From NCBI GenBank assembly GCA_964433135.1, contig CAYSQW010000026.1, positions 1 through 44,028 of the forward strand: a DNA stretch of 44,028 nucleotides. Reading direction: 5' to 3'. The notes beneath the pieces were generated by a model. It was not told where the DNA came from, made no database searches, and saw only the letters and a program-made list of their open reading frames with translations. Shown here piece by piece: positions 29,591 through 38,176 of the stretch (the stretch's first letter is position 1; each line of letters starts with the position of its first letter). Both the position numbers and the translations under genes were made by a program. This DNA is from CAYSQW01 sp964433135. GTDB lineage: Bacteria; Acidobacteriota; Aminicenantia; Aminicenantales; Aminicenantaceae.

Positions 29591-31328
29591 TCGACGTCCC
29601 CCTTCCCAGGATCCCTGCAATCCCCTCAATCACTTCCTCTACGGTAAAAGCTTCTCCATTGTATTTGAGAACGGCATGATCGGGAGCACTTCCCGTGTGA
29701 AGCGCAATCAGGCGACCGAACTGCGAAGTGGCGTTGCCTTCGACGACAAGCGTTTTTTCCGCCCGCGCCAGATACCCGGCCAAATCCATGGGAAGCGGAT
29801 GAACCTGCCCGAAATGCAGGCCGCCGACATCGGCAAACCACGGCTGTTCCAAGGCCTCACGCACCGCCTGCAGGGTGGATCCCCAGCAGAGAACCAGGTG
29901 CCGGTAGTCCTCGCTGCCGAAAAACGTGGCCTGCAGAACGTCCCGTTCGATCAAACGGGATTTTTGCAACCTTTTATCGACCATGCGAGTCCTCATGTTC
30001 AAATCTTCCGTGATATGCGCCTCTTCATCGTGTTCATCACTGTCGACTCCGACCAATCCTTCGCCGAATCCCGGAATTCCACGAGGAGAAAGACCCGATT
30101 CCGAAAAGACGAAACGCCGATAACCACGATCCGTCCGAACCACGTGGGGTTCGATGGCCGCGGAATCCAGATTGAATGACGGAATGTCGGCCGTGGAATC
30201 CATCAGGAATTGATCCGTCAGGATAAAAACCGGCACTTGATATTTATCCGCCAGGGTAAAGGCCTTTTCCGTGAGCAAGAAGGCCTCTTCCATGTTTCCC
30301 GGCGTCAGAATGATCCGGGGAAATTCTCCGTGTCCGGCATACAACGCCAGCTCCAAATCCCCCTGTTCTGTCCGGGTCGGCAGTCCCGTCGCCGGACCCG
30401 GTCGCTGCGCTACATGCACCACGATGGGAGTTTCAATCATCCCCGCCAAGCTTATCCCTTCGGTCATAAGCGCCAAACCGCCGCCTGAGGTCGTGACAAA
30501 CGCTCTGGCCCCCGCATAAGAAGCGCCCAGCGCCATATTGACAGCACTGATCTCATCTTCTGCCTGCTCAACGATCAGATCGTGGTTGTCGACCTGACCG
30601 GCCAGAAAAACCATGACCCCAGTAGAAGGAGACATGGGATATGCGGCTAAAAACGTGCACCCTCCGGCCAGCGCTCCCAAACCGACGGCCTCGGCACCGC
30701 TGCACAGGATGTCGTTTCCACCGAGATCGCTCGATGCAGGGGTAATATTCATGTCCACGATCTTCCTTAATTCAGCTCCCTCCAAATATCCTTTATCGGC
30801 GGCGGCGATATTCGTTTCAATCATTCCAGATTCTTTCCCCGCAAAATACCGCCGCAGCACGGCCGTCAGTGTCCCAGCGTCGAGATCGAAAAGTCCGGAT
30901 ACGACACCGACCGCAACCATGTTCAGAAACAAAGGACCGCCAATTTCCTCCGCAATTCCGCCGAAGGGAACATCGATGACGTTCCAAAACTCGCCGGAGG
31001 GCTCAAGGCCCAGGATCCTTCGATCACCCAGGATTACGGATTCCGCGGACAGTCTGCCGGCCAGATGCTTCAGGGCCTCCGCATGAAAGGGGATGCAGAA
31101 ATCAATCCGCTCCAACGGAGCCGCCCGCCTGCGTGTGGAAATACGGATCGTCGTCGAATTGCTCCCGCCTCTGATACGGGACATGAATTCACTGCAGGAA
31201 AAAACATGATACCCGGCCCGCTTCAAGATCCGCGTGAGGATCCCTTCCACGGTCTTGATCCCCTGGCCGGCCTCGCCGCACAGCACGAGAGAAACATCAT
31301 CCGAGAGACGTTTTAATTTTTCGCGCAT
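29583..31328 (-). CDS. korA: 2-oxoacid:ferredoxin oxidoreductase, fused gamma-alpha subunit
   Basis: 581 residues. The N-terminal gamma domain (about 1-185) begins VSLVLCGEAGQGIKTVEGIL and includes MSRIRGGSN. The alpha domain follows with GAEAVGLGALAGGCTFLAAYPMSPSTG (usual YPITPST), VEQAEDEISAVNMALGASYAGARAFVTTSGGGLALM, HVAQRPGPATGLPTRTEQGDL and a C-terminal transketolase-like half. This gamma-alpha fusion is typical of KorA/VorA-type enzymes of anaerobes. With KorB it makes acyl-CoA, CO2 and reduced ferredoxin. GGGAGAG precedes the ATG. It lies 24 bases after the LiaF-like gene, so the three may form one operon. Confidence 0.94.
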   Translation of the reverse strand: MREKLKRLSDDVSLVLCGEAGQGIKTVEGILTRILKRAGYHVFSCSEFMSRIRGGSNSTTIRISTRRRAAPLERIDFCIPFHAEALKHLAGRLSAESVILGDRRILGLEPSGEFWNVIDVPFGGIAEEIGGPLFLNMVAVGVVSGLFDLDAGTLTAVLRRYFAGKESGMIETNIAAADKGYLEGAELRKIVDMNITPASSDLGGNDILCSGAEAVGLGALAGGCTFLAAYPMSPSTGVMVFLAGQVDNHDLIVEQAEDEISAVNMALGASYAGARAFVTTSGGGLALMTEGISLAGMIETPIVVHVAQRPGPATGLPTRTEQGDLELALYAGHGEFPRIILTPGNMEEAFLLTEKAFTLADKYQVPVFILTDQFLMDSTADIPSFNLDSAAIEPHVVRTDRGYRRFVFSESGLSPRGIPGFGEGLVGVDSDEHDEEAHITEDLNMRTRMVDKRLQKSRLIERDVLQATFFGSEDYRHLVLCWGSTLQAVREALEQPWFADVGGLHFGQVHPLPMDLAGYLARAEKTLVVEGNATSQFGRLIALHTGSAPDHAVLKYNGEAFTVEEVIEGIAGILGRGTSNE

Positions 31329-31352
31329 CGGATCTCTCCCGATTGACGGACG

Positions 31353-32045
31353 TCAATCCTTAACTTCGATCCCGCCGAACAGAGCTGTGGCCCGAATGAA
31401 CAGGGTCGGAGGCGTTTCCTCCGCGGGGACTGCGGGAATTCGCTTGTCTTCCACGGCCCCGAAAAGCGCGTGGCTTTCGCTGACGATTTTCCAATCGCGC
31501 GGGACCCTGATTCCCACGCCTCCGAAAATCGCCGTCAGTTCGACCGTAGCCTGATTCCCTTCCAGGCGGGTGGAAGTGAAATCCAATTCAAGGCCGCCGA
31601 AAAGCGCGGTGGCTTTCCCGCCTCGAAACCGCTCGGATTCGATCCTCCGGTTTCCACCGGAAAATAAGACCGACATATTGATATCATCTTCTTTGACCGC
31701 GGGAGCAGCCCCCGTGAATCCGCGGGTTCCCGGGCGCAGCAGGATCCATAAGCCCGCGGCGATGATCAAAATCGGCCAGAAAATCTTCCAGGCGTTGACT
31801 CCGAATACATTCCACTTGGCCAGCATGAAAAATCCACCGAGGGCGATCAGGATAACTCCCGGCCCCAAATCCTGAACCCGGTTGGCCAGCAGCAGCCAGC
31901 ATCCGCCGGCGATCAGGATCAACGGCCAATAGCCGGCGATGAGATCGCCCACATTCAACCGCCCCAGACTGCCTAGCAGGAAGATGAACCCGATCACGCA
32001 AATAAAGATGCCGGCAAATATCCGACTTGAAGGTTGCCTCCCCAT
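31353..32045 (-). CDS. LiaF/LiaI-like membrane protein
   Basis: 230 residues. The first part has four membrane helices (about residues 10-30, 33-52, 58-78, 85-103) matching the LiaI-LiaF-like transmembrane region: FAGIFICVIGFIFLLG and YWPLILIAGGCWLLL. The C-terminal half is a repetitive beta structure of the LiaF type with recurring LFGG/IFGG units (ATALFGGLELDF, TAIFGGVGIRVP, ATALFGGIEV). In Firmicutes LiaF controls the cell-envelope stress kinase LiaS; here no liaRS genes are nearby. ATG at 32045 has GGAGG five bases upstream and is preferred to GTG at 32057. It starts the transcript that should continue into korAB, a pairing without obvious logic. Confidence 0.85.
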   Translation of the reverse strand: MGRQPSSRIFAGIFICVIGFIFLLGSLGRLNVGDLIAGYWPLILIAGGCWLLLANRVQDLGPGVILIALGGFFMLAKWNVFGVNAWKIFWPILIIAAGLWILLRPGTRGFTGAAPAVKEDDINMSVLFSGGNRRIESERFRGGKATALFGGLELDFTSTRLEGNQATVELTAIFGGVGIRVPRDWKIVSESHALFGAVEDKRIPAVPAEETPPTLFIRATALFGGIEVKD

Positions 32046-32101
32046 TATCGCCTCCACTTAAAACTGGGTGATTTAAAAGATATCTTCAATCGCTTATGTT
32101 C

Positions 32102-32130
32102 ATTGTATCGTTTTCATCCATATATCACAA
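32102..32130 (-). promoter_or_regulatory. Promoter of the LiaF-korAB operon
   Basis: Minus strand: TTGTGA (32130-32125), a 17-base spacer and TACAAT (32107-32102). The transcription start near 32095 gives a leader of about 50 bases with GGAGG before ATG. Confidence 0.6.
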
Positions 32131-32156
32131 AATTATTATTCCACCCGGAAACCGGG
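32130..32156 (-). terminator. Possible terminator after the dnaE-like gene
   Basis: Minus strand: CCCGG-TTT-CCGGG (32156-32144) followed by an AT-rich stretch that ends in TTTT. It directly precedes the LiaF promoter. The hairpin is short, so the call is weak. Confidence 0.4.
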
Positions 32157-32177
32157 ATCGCCCCCGCGCCTATGAAT

Positions 32178-34988
32178 TCATGAAGGTCTCATCCGGGGCG
32201 AAATGAAAGAACAGTTGAACATCTTCGTGCGGCCGCCGCCGTCCCGGCGAATTTCCCCCCGTACCCAGCAGGCCGGCGGCGCACCGAACATCAGGCTCTT
32301 CATCGCTCCCACACCTTCCACCAGGCCGGTTTCATCCTCGAAGAGGAAAAAATACCTTGATTTTCCCCTTGCTCCTTTCAGCCGGGCGTCCACCACTCGA
32401 ACCACAAGCTCGACCTCCCGGCCCAATCGGCTCGGCAGGTCCTTTATCCTGAGCTCCGGCCTGCGGCCGTTGAAAAGAGACAGGGAATCACCCTCGGGAT
32501 CGAATCCCAGGGCCTCGACCAGCATTCCCTCCTTCTGCCGGGCATCCAGGTCGGAGACCTCCGCCACATCCTCCAGTCCCTGGAAAAAACGGAGGATCTG
32601 CTGGGATCGACGTGGCTCCAGCGAATCGAACACCCCGGCTTTGATCAGCGAAAACAGCTCGGATTTGCTCAGGGAAACCCGAGTGAGGGCATCCGTAATC
32701 GAGGCATATTCTCCGAGCCCCCGCTCTTCGATCAGCTTTTCCGCCGTTTTCCGTGCCAATCCCTTGATGGACATGAATCCCACCCGGATATTCACGCCTT
32801 CCACGGTAAACACGTATGCGCTGCGGTTGATGTCCGGAGCCAGGATTTTGATGCCCCGGCGCTTTGCTTCCTCGACATACTCGGGGATGTTGTAATATCC
32901 ACCGCCGGCATTGAGCACCGCAGTCAGATAAGGGACGGGATGGTGCGCCTTTAAATAGACGGCCTGGTAGGCCATATGGGCATAGGATGCGCTGTGCGCT
33001 TTATTGAAAGAATACGCGGAAAACTTTTTCATTACGTTCCACAGCCGGGTCACTTCGGCCGTGGTGTACCCTCTCTCGGCCGCCGCCCGGAAAAAGATCG
33101 GTTTGAGAGGCGACGGTTCCTTCCGTTTCAAGCCGCGGCGAAGGAGATCGCCGTCTTCCGCGGACATGCCCGCCACCCTGTCGGCCACCTGCATCACCTG
33201 CTCTTCGTACAGCAGGAGTCCTCCCGTTTCCGGCAGGATTCGAACCATGACGGGATCCCGGGGAACGGAGAGCCCTTCGCGACTTCGCAAAAGCGCCCGC
33301 TTCATCCCGCTTTCGGTCGGGCCGGGGCGGATGAGCGCCAGGGCCTGAGTCATCTCGCGGATATCCCGTGGCTTCATCCGTCGGATAAGGTTTATCATGG
33401 CCGGGCTTTCCACCTGAAAACATCCGATCGTCCGCCCCTCCTGCATAAGCCGGTAGGTTTGCTCGTCACCCAAGGGAATGTTTTTGATGTTCATCCGTTT
33501 TTTTGTTTCGGAGATCGCGGCCAAGCCGCGCACGGAAAGCAAATCCAGCTTGATCAACTTCAGGTCCTCAACCGCATCCCGATCGAAATGAGACATGACA
33601 TAGCCTTTCGCCGACGTCTCCAGCGGAAGGTAGCGGTCCACGCCTGCGGGGGTCAGGATAACACCGCCCACATGAAGGGAGCTTTCACGATAGACGGAGG
33701 TCAAGTCCGAGGCCATCCTCCAGATATCCAAGTATCCGGCAGGCGGATTTTCGGTCTTCAGATAATCCGGAGCCGCAAAATAAGGGGCTCGTTTGCTCAA
33801 TTCCCGGGACTCGCCGGGGGGGAGGCCGAAAGCCCGCGCCGTTTCATACAGAGCCGAACGGGCCCGGTAATTTTTCAGGCTGCAGACGAAAGCCGCTCCG
33901 GTCCGACCTCGTCCATACTTGTCCAAAACATAAGCCAACACCTGATCCCGCATGCGGGAATCGAAATCCAGGTCAAAATCCGGGGGATCATCCCGTCCCC
34001 GGTTGAGAAAACGCTCAAAATAAAGATCGAACTTCATCGGGTCCACCCGGGAAATCCCCAGGAGATAGGCCAGGTAGGAGGAAGCGCCCGATCCCTTGAG
34101 GTTGTGCAAAATCCCATGGCGGCGGGCAAACCGGACGACATCGTGCACCACCAGGAAATATGGAGAAAACCCCGAGCGTTCGACAACCTCCAATTCCCTT
34201 CGAGCACGCTGTCTTTCTTCCCAACTCAGGCTCTTCAGCTCCCGCAGACGCTTCGTCACCACTTCGCGCAAGCCGACCGGGAACAGATCACCGGGGAGGG
34301 AGGGCACCACGTCCGAAAATGAAAAACGGCATTTTTCCGCAACCTCAAAGGTCTTCTTCAATGGAGAGTCCACGGCCGAGCCGAACTTGCGTCGGGCATG
34401 AATCTCCTGATCGGGACCGAACACGGATATCCGCGGGCCGAATCGATCCCTTTCAGGGGGAAAGGGGATTTTTTTGTGGACGGCGTGCAGAAGCAGCAGA
34501 CGATCGGGACTGCGGACGAATTTCAGCGGCTGAGCCCAGACCATCGGGGCCCGGGTCTTTCCGGCATACTCGTGAGCTCTTTTGAAATTAAACAGATCAC
34601 AGCCCACATAAAAATCCTCATGCGGCAGCGGCACGGGCGTCTCCTCGGATTCTCCTTTTCGCACCCCAGGGATCCATATGGTCACCAAATCTTCCGTGCA
34701 ACCCATTTCCCGCCGATTGAGAATCGCCATCAGGTTGCCGTACCCCGCTTGATCTTTGATCAAAAAAACGAAAACATGATCCCGCAATTTCACTTCGCAT
34801 CCGAAAACGGGGGAAAATCCGTGCCCGCGGGCCGCGCGTTTCCAACGCCCCCACCCATAGAGATTTCCGATATCGGTCAGGGCCGCGTGCGGAAGTTTTT
34901 TTCGCGACACCCAGGATGACAGCTCATCCAGGGTGCCTCCTCCCCGCCCCTTACTGTAAACGGAATGGATGCGCAGCGGAATAAACAT
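32178..34988 (-). CDS. dnaE2: DnaE2-like (ImuC-type) error-prone DNA polymerase III alpha subunit
   Basis: 936 residues, short for DnaE (about 1160) and near DnaE2 size. An N-terminal PHP domain starts FIPLRIHSVYSKGRG; the usual HxH is R-I-H, so the metal site is broken. The palm has LKGSGASSYLAYLLGI and PDFDLDFDS (catalytic Asp337, Asp339), and LIKLDLLSVRGL gives the third Asp (Asp482). Fingers, a helix-hairpin-helix region (RVGFMSIKGLARKTAEKL) and a C-terminal OB fold follow. With a Y-family polymerase and LexA directly upstream it fits the SOS mutagenesis module, in which DnaE2 extends across lesions. The ATG at 34988 has AGGAGA five bases upstream; a longer frame to 35045 lacks support. 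Confidence 0.9.
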   Translation of the reverse strand: MFIPLRIHSVYSKGRGGGTLDELSSWVSRKKLPHAALTDIGNLYGWGRWKRAARGHGFSPVFGCEVKLRDHVFVFLIKDQAGYGNLMAILNRREMGCTEDLVTIWIPGVRKGESEETPVPLPHEDFYVGCDLFNFKRAHEYAGKTRAPMVWAQPLKFVRSPDRLLLLHAVHKKIPFPPERDRFGPRISVFGPDQEIHARRKFGSAVDSPLKKTFEVAEKCRFSFSDVVPSLPGDLFPVGLREVVTKRLRELKSLSWEERQRARRELEVVERSGFSPYFLVVHDVVRFARRHGILHNLKGSGASSYLAYLLGISRVDPMKFDLYFERFLNRGRDDPPDFDLDFDSRMRDQVLAYVLDKYGRGRTGAAFVCSLKNYRARSALYETARAFGLPPGESRELSKRAPYFAAPDYLKTENPPAGYLDIWRMASDLTSVYRESSLHVGGVILTPAGVDRYLPLETSAKGYVMSHFDRDAVEDLKLIKLDLLSVRGLAAISETKKRMNIKNIPLGDEQTYRLMQEGRTIGCFQVESPAMINLIRRMKPRDIREMTQALALIRPGPTESGMKRALLRSREGLSVPRDPVMVRILPETGGLLLYEEQVMQVADRVAGMSAEDGDLLRRGLKRKEPSPLKPIFFRAAAERGYTTAEVTRLWNVMKKFSAYSFNKAHSASYAHMAYQAVYLKAHHPVPYLTAVLNAGGGYYNIPEYVEEAKRRGIKILAPDINRSAYVFTVEGVNIRVGFMSIKGLARKTAEKLIEERGLGEYASITDALTRVSLSKSELFSLIKAGVFDSLEPRRSQQILRFFQGLEDVAEVSDLDARQKEGMLVEALGFDPEGDSLSLFNGRRPELRIKDLPSRLGREVELVVRVVDARLKGARGKSRYFFLFEDETGLVEGVGAMKSLMFGAPPACWVRGEIRRDGGGRTKMFNCSFISPRMRPS

Positions 34989-35046
34989 TTTTTCTCCTGT
35001 ATTGTCGTCACCGGTACTCGAGTGAATAGCCTGATCCGGAATCACA

Positions 35047-35061
35047 CGAACGGAGTGTTTC
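35047..35061. promoter_or_regulatory. Imperfect CGAAC/GTTTC dyad, possible LexA site before dnaE2
   Basis: CGAAC (35047-35051) and GTTTC (35057-35061) are separated by five bases. The Gram-positive-type SOS box is CGAAC-N4-GTTCG, so spacing is one base off. It lies in the 89-base gap between dinB and dnaE2. Confidence 0.25.
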
Positions 35062-35077
35062 GGTTTTGAGGCGCCTT

Positions 35078-36301
35078 TTATTTCGTCAAGGAGGCGGTTT
35101 TCAGGATGAAGCCGCGGTCTTTTTCAAACCCGTAGACTCCCTCCAACATCCTTTCCCGACCCGTCAGCACGGAGCCGAATCCATATTTTTCCCTCACTCG
35201 ATCCACGGCGAACCCCAGTTCTTCCTCCCGCGCTCGGTAAGGCTCATAAAGCGAGAGCGGTCGGGACCTCACCAAATCGGAGACCTTGACTCCCACCAAG
35301 CGAAGAGACAGCCGCGATCCCGCGAACAGCCCCCAAAAAAGCTCGCGGGCCACCCGGTAAACCGGCCCCATTTCCTGAAGGGGGCTCAGTAAAAGACGCC
35401 GGCGGGCCTCGGTTCGAAAATCCGAATAACGCACTTTGACTTCGACGATGTGTGCGAACAGACGGCTTTTTCGCAACGGCAGGGCCAATCGGTCACAGAG
35501 GTAAGCCAGGTGAGCGAGCAAAAGACGCTTGTCCCAAATGTCTTCAAGAAACGTGGTTTCCCGTGAGATCGACTTCGGGATGGAGGCCCTCGCCAGCGGA
35601 CGACCGTCGATCCCGCGGGAGTGAAGGTATAAATCTTCTCCGTTAAGTCCAAAGAGCGAGCGCAGCGTCCCCCGCGGCAGCCCCCACAGATCGCCGATTT
35701 TATTGATGTTGAGCATTCGAAGGATAGCTTGGGCCTTGGGGCCGATTCCGGGCATCATCTCGATTCCCAGGTCCTTCAAAAAAGACTCCTCCGCGCCGGG
35801 GACGACCTCGAACAGGCCGCCCGGCTTGGCTTTGTTGGTAGCCAGTTTCGCCAACAGTTTGTTGGGACCGGCGCCTGCCGAAACCGTCAGCCCGAGTTCT
35901 TGTTCCACCTCTTGCTTGATCGAGCGAACCGCTCGGGAAAACGAGGGGTAAAGCGGACGGCACCGGGTCAAATCCAGATAAGCTTCATCCGGAGAGGCTT
36001 CTTCAACGTCCGGCGTATAGCGGGAAAGGATGCGAAAAAACTTGCGGGAAAACACGCTGTAATTTTGAAAATTCCCCCGGATAAATATCCCGTGCGGACA
36101 GAGTTGATACGCTTTCCGCAACGGCATTCCGGAATGAACGCCGTATTTCCTCGCGGCATAGGATGCCGTCGACGCCACCCCTCGCTCGTGCATCAATCCG
36201 CCTACGATAACGGGTTTCCCTTTGAGCTCCGGGTTGAGCAGTTCCTCCACGGCCGCGAAAAAAGCGTCGATATCAATGTGAACGATGTAACGCTGCTGCA
36301 T
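35078..36301 (-). CDS. dinB: Y-family DNA polymerase IV
   Basis: 407 residues. Catalytic residues are intact: Asp10 in VHIDIDAFFA and Asp105-Glu106 in SPDEAYLD, so it is an active polymerase rather than a catalytically dead ImuB. Other family parts are GVASTASYAARKYGVHSGMP, SAGAGPNKLLAKLAT, MMPGIGPKAQAILRM (helix-hairpin-helix) and the little-finger domain up to about 350. It performs error-prone translesion synthesis. ATG at 36301 has GAGGG eight bases upstream. It sits 93 bases after lexA and 89 before dnaE2, all on one strand, consistent with a LexA-controlled cassette. I see no clear clamp-binding motif at the C-terminus, though I cannot exclude one. Confidence 0.93.
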   Translation of the reverse strand: MQQRYIVHIDIDAFFAAVEELLNPELKGKPVIVGGLMHERGVASTASYAARKYGVHSGMPLRKAYQLCPHGIFIRGNFQNYSVFSRKFFRILSRYTPDVEEASPDEAYLDLTRCRPLYPSFSRAVRSIKQEVEQELGLTVSAGAGPNKLLAKLATNKAKPGGLFEVVPGAEESFLKDLGIEMMPGIGPKAQAILRMLNINKIGDLWGLPRGTLRSLFGLNGEDLYLHSRGIDGRPLARASIPKSISRETTFLEDIWDKRLLLAHLAYLCDRLALPLRKSRLFAHIVEVKVRYSDFRTEARRRLLLSPLQEMGPVYRVARELFWGLFAGSRLSLRLVGVKVSDLVRSRPLSLYEPYRAREEELGFAVDRVREKYGFGSVLTGRERMLEGVYGFEKDRGFILKTASLTK

Positions 36302-36394
36302 TTTCAAGCCCTCGATTTCCTTCCCGACACGCTCTTTCGCATGCGCGCGCCCGGCGATATTCTTACCATGATTTTCTCCGGGAGGGTACCAACC

Positions 36395-37012
36395 CTAATA
36401 TTTGCGCATAACCCCGATGACTTTTCCCAGAATTTTCAGATTTTTTGCCTTGATCACTTCGAACGCCGGATTTTCGGGGACCAGCAAGGCTTCCCCTCGT
36501 TCAACCTTCAGCCGTTTCAGCGTCACCGAACCGTCCTCGAGAAGAGCGACCACCATTTCACCGGAGTTCGCGGAATTCGTTCGCTCCAGCAAAACACGGT
36601 CTCCATCATCGATGAAGGCATCCACCATGCTTTTGCCTTCGACCTGGATGCAGAAGATATTGCCCTTTTTCCGGCCCACCATCCAATCCGGGACATCCAA
36701 GGCTTCCCCGGAAACGTCGAAGGTTTCTTTCGGATAACCTGCAGGGACGAAACCGACCAGAGGCACTTTGACCTGTTTCGGGATCGATTCCCGAGCCCCC
36801 GTCAATCGAACCTCCCCTCCGGTTCGCGTCAAATAGCCCTTGCGTTCCAGGCTCAATACATGCTTGAAAACAGCTGAGGGATGAGCGATTTCCAACTCCT
36901 TCCCCAACTCACGGATAGAGGGAGAGAAGCCGCGGCTCAGCACGAAGTTTTCGATGGCCGCCAAGACCTCGGATTGCCTTTCGGTCAGCTTTACACGCAG
37001 ATTGTTCACCAT
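36395..37012 (-). CDS. lexA: SOS repressor LexA
   Basis: 205 residues. The winged helix-turn-helix is LTERQSEVLAAIENFVLSRGFSPSIRELGKELEIAHPSAV in character (residues 9-48). The Ala91-Gly92 cleavage bond lies in VGFVPAGYP. The peptidase domain supplies Ser128 (VEGKSMVDAFIDDGD) and Lys166 (GSVTLKRLKV), the self-cleaving dyad. RecA filaments trigger autocleavage and derepression. The recognition helix PSIRELGKELEIAHPSAVFKHV differs from E. coli, so the operator may not be CTGT-N8-ACAG. ATG at 37012 has AAGGTG six bases upstream; a GTG at 37021 is an alternative. It heads the dinB, dnaE2 cassette. Confidence 0.95.
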   Translation of the reverse strand: MVNNLRVKLTERQSEVLAAIENFVLSRGFSPSIRELGKELEIAHPSAVFKHVLSLERKGYLTRTGGEVRLTGARESIPKQVKVPLVGFVPAGYPKETFDVSGEALDVPDWMVGRKKGNIFCIQVEGKSMVDAFIDDGDRVLLERTNSANSGEMVVALLEDGSVTLKRLKVERGEALLVPENPAFEVIKAKNLKILGKVIGVMRKY

Positions 37013-37021
37013 TTTGTTCAC
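37002..37021. repeat. 12-base tandem duplication across the lexA start, with paired GAAC half-sites
   Basis: On the minus strand GGTGAACAA occurs twice with a 12-base period, spanning the lexA start codon. It places GTTC (plus-strand view) at 37004-37007 and 37016-37019, separated by eight bases. Directly repeated GTTC at seven-base spacing is the alphaproteobacterial LexA operator, so this could be an autoregulatory site, or merely duplicated codons. Confidence 0.35.
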
Positions 37022-37142
37022 CTTACATATAAATAGGATCTTCCCGTGTTTTTGTCAAGCGGAAAATTCCAAACGAAAGAAAAACGCCTAAGGATTCGGC
37101 CGAAACACGGGTTCGAAATCACCCTCCTCCTCTCTTTTCTCA

Positions 37143-37171
37143 TTGCATAAAACAAATAATTCTATTATAAA
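37143..37171 (+). promoter_or_regulatory. Promoter of the flippase-like gene
   Basis: TTGCAT (37143-37148), a 17-base spacer and TATAAA (37166-37171). The start near 37178 leaves about 12 bases before the ATG at 37190, with no ribosome-binding site. Confidence 0.45.
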
Positions 37172-37189
37172 GAATCTTCATAAACGTCC

Positions 37190-38176
37190 ATGCGCAGGAA
37201 AATATTACGATTCTCGCTTTTGATCGGGGTCTTCCTGTTCGTGCTGCTTTTCTGCAAAATCGGCCCGGCGCAGATATGGGCCAAGATCCAACAGCTTACA
37301 TGGCGGAATTTTTTGATTCTTTTCGGCCTGCGCTGGCTTTATTGGAGCCTGCGCACGCTGAACTGGAAGATCGTGTTCGAATGCTACGGCCGGCGGGCTT
37401 CATTCTTTCATCTTTTCGGCGCCCGGATGGCGGGCCATGCCTTCAGCTATCTCACGCCCTCGGCTCTCCTGGGCGGTGAAGCGATCCGCGCGATGAGCGT
37501 GCGGGATGAAGATCGCGGAAAATGCTTCGCATCGGTCGTCGTGGACAAGACGATCGAATTCCTGACGATAATCGGATTCGTGGTCATCGGTCTGGCCGTA
37601 GCCCTGACCAAGATCCCGATTCCCCTCCCCGGCAAGATTTTTTTGATCGTAACCATCCTGGGTGCGGCCCTGCTGGTTCTGTTGCTGTTTTTTAAGCAGA
37701 GGCGGGGATTTTTCCTCTGGCTCATCAACTGCCTGAAAAAAGTCAAAATCCGCTTCGCGCTCATCGAAAAAAACCGGGAAAAGCTCCAACGGGTCGACAC
37801 GTACATCTCCGCGTTCTATTCCAAACATAAGGCGGCATTCAGCCTGGTCGTGTTCCTCTACGCTCTGTCTTATCTTTTCTGGACTTACGAAATCCATATG
37901 ACGCTGGTTTTCATGGGCGCCGACAACGTCACCTTTCTCGAAAGCTTTTTGATTGTTTCCCTGGGCACCATCGCTTTTTTCATTCCGGCCGCCCCCGCTT
38001 CCCTCGGAACATATGAAATAATCTACGTCGGTCTCTTCGCTCTTTTCGGGCTTAAAACGGATGCCGGAATGACCCTGACGCTCGTGCGGCGCATCATATC
38101 GCTGTTTTACGCCGGAATCGGATTGTTGGTCATGATGAAAAGGCAGGTGCGGATGAAATCATCCGGAGGAATCTAG
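37190..38176 (+). CDS. UPF0104 / lysylphosphatidylglycerol-synthase-TM-like flippase family protein
   Basis: 328 residues with about eight membrane helices. Features match the LPG_synthase_TM (UPF0104) family: positively charged start MRRKILRFSLLIGVFLFVLLF, WRNFLILFGLRWLYWSLRTLNWKIVFE, FSYLTPSALLGGEAIRAMSVRDE (conserved P-x-x-x-G-G-E), VVVDKTIEF and FFIPAAPASLGTYEI. This domain forms the flippase half of MprF and occurs alone in many bacteria, presumably moving lipids or lipid-linked molecules across the membrane. Its last 18 bases overlap the 3' end of the convergent CDP-alcohol phosphotransferase gene. Transport of a lipid made by that enzyme is a reasonable guess but unproven. Confidence 0.88.
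   Translation: MRRKILRFSLLIGVFLFVLLFCKIGPAQIWAKIQQLTWRNFLILFGLRWLYWSLRTLNWKIVFECYGRRASFFHLFGARMAGHAFSYLTPSALLGGEAIRAMSVRDEDRGKCFASVVVDKTIEFLTIIGFVVIGLAVALTKIPIPLPGKIFLIVTILGAALLVLLLFFKQRRGFFLWLINCLKKVKIRFALIEKNREKLQRVDTYISAFYSKHKAAFSLVVFLYALSYLFWTYEIHMTLVFMGADNVTFLESFLIVSLGTIAFFIPAAPASLGTYEIIYVGLFALFGLKTDAGMTLTLVRRIISLFYAGIGLLVMMKRQVRMKSSGGI

Noticed and set aside
32976..34322. 448-codon frame antisense to the dnaE2-like gene
   Set aside because: The opposite strand encodes conserved polymerase motifs; the antisense product is rich in His, Arg and Gly without any fold signature.
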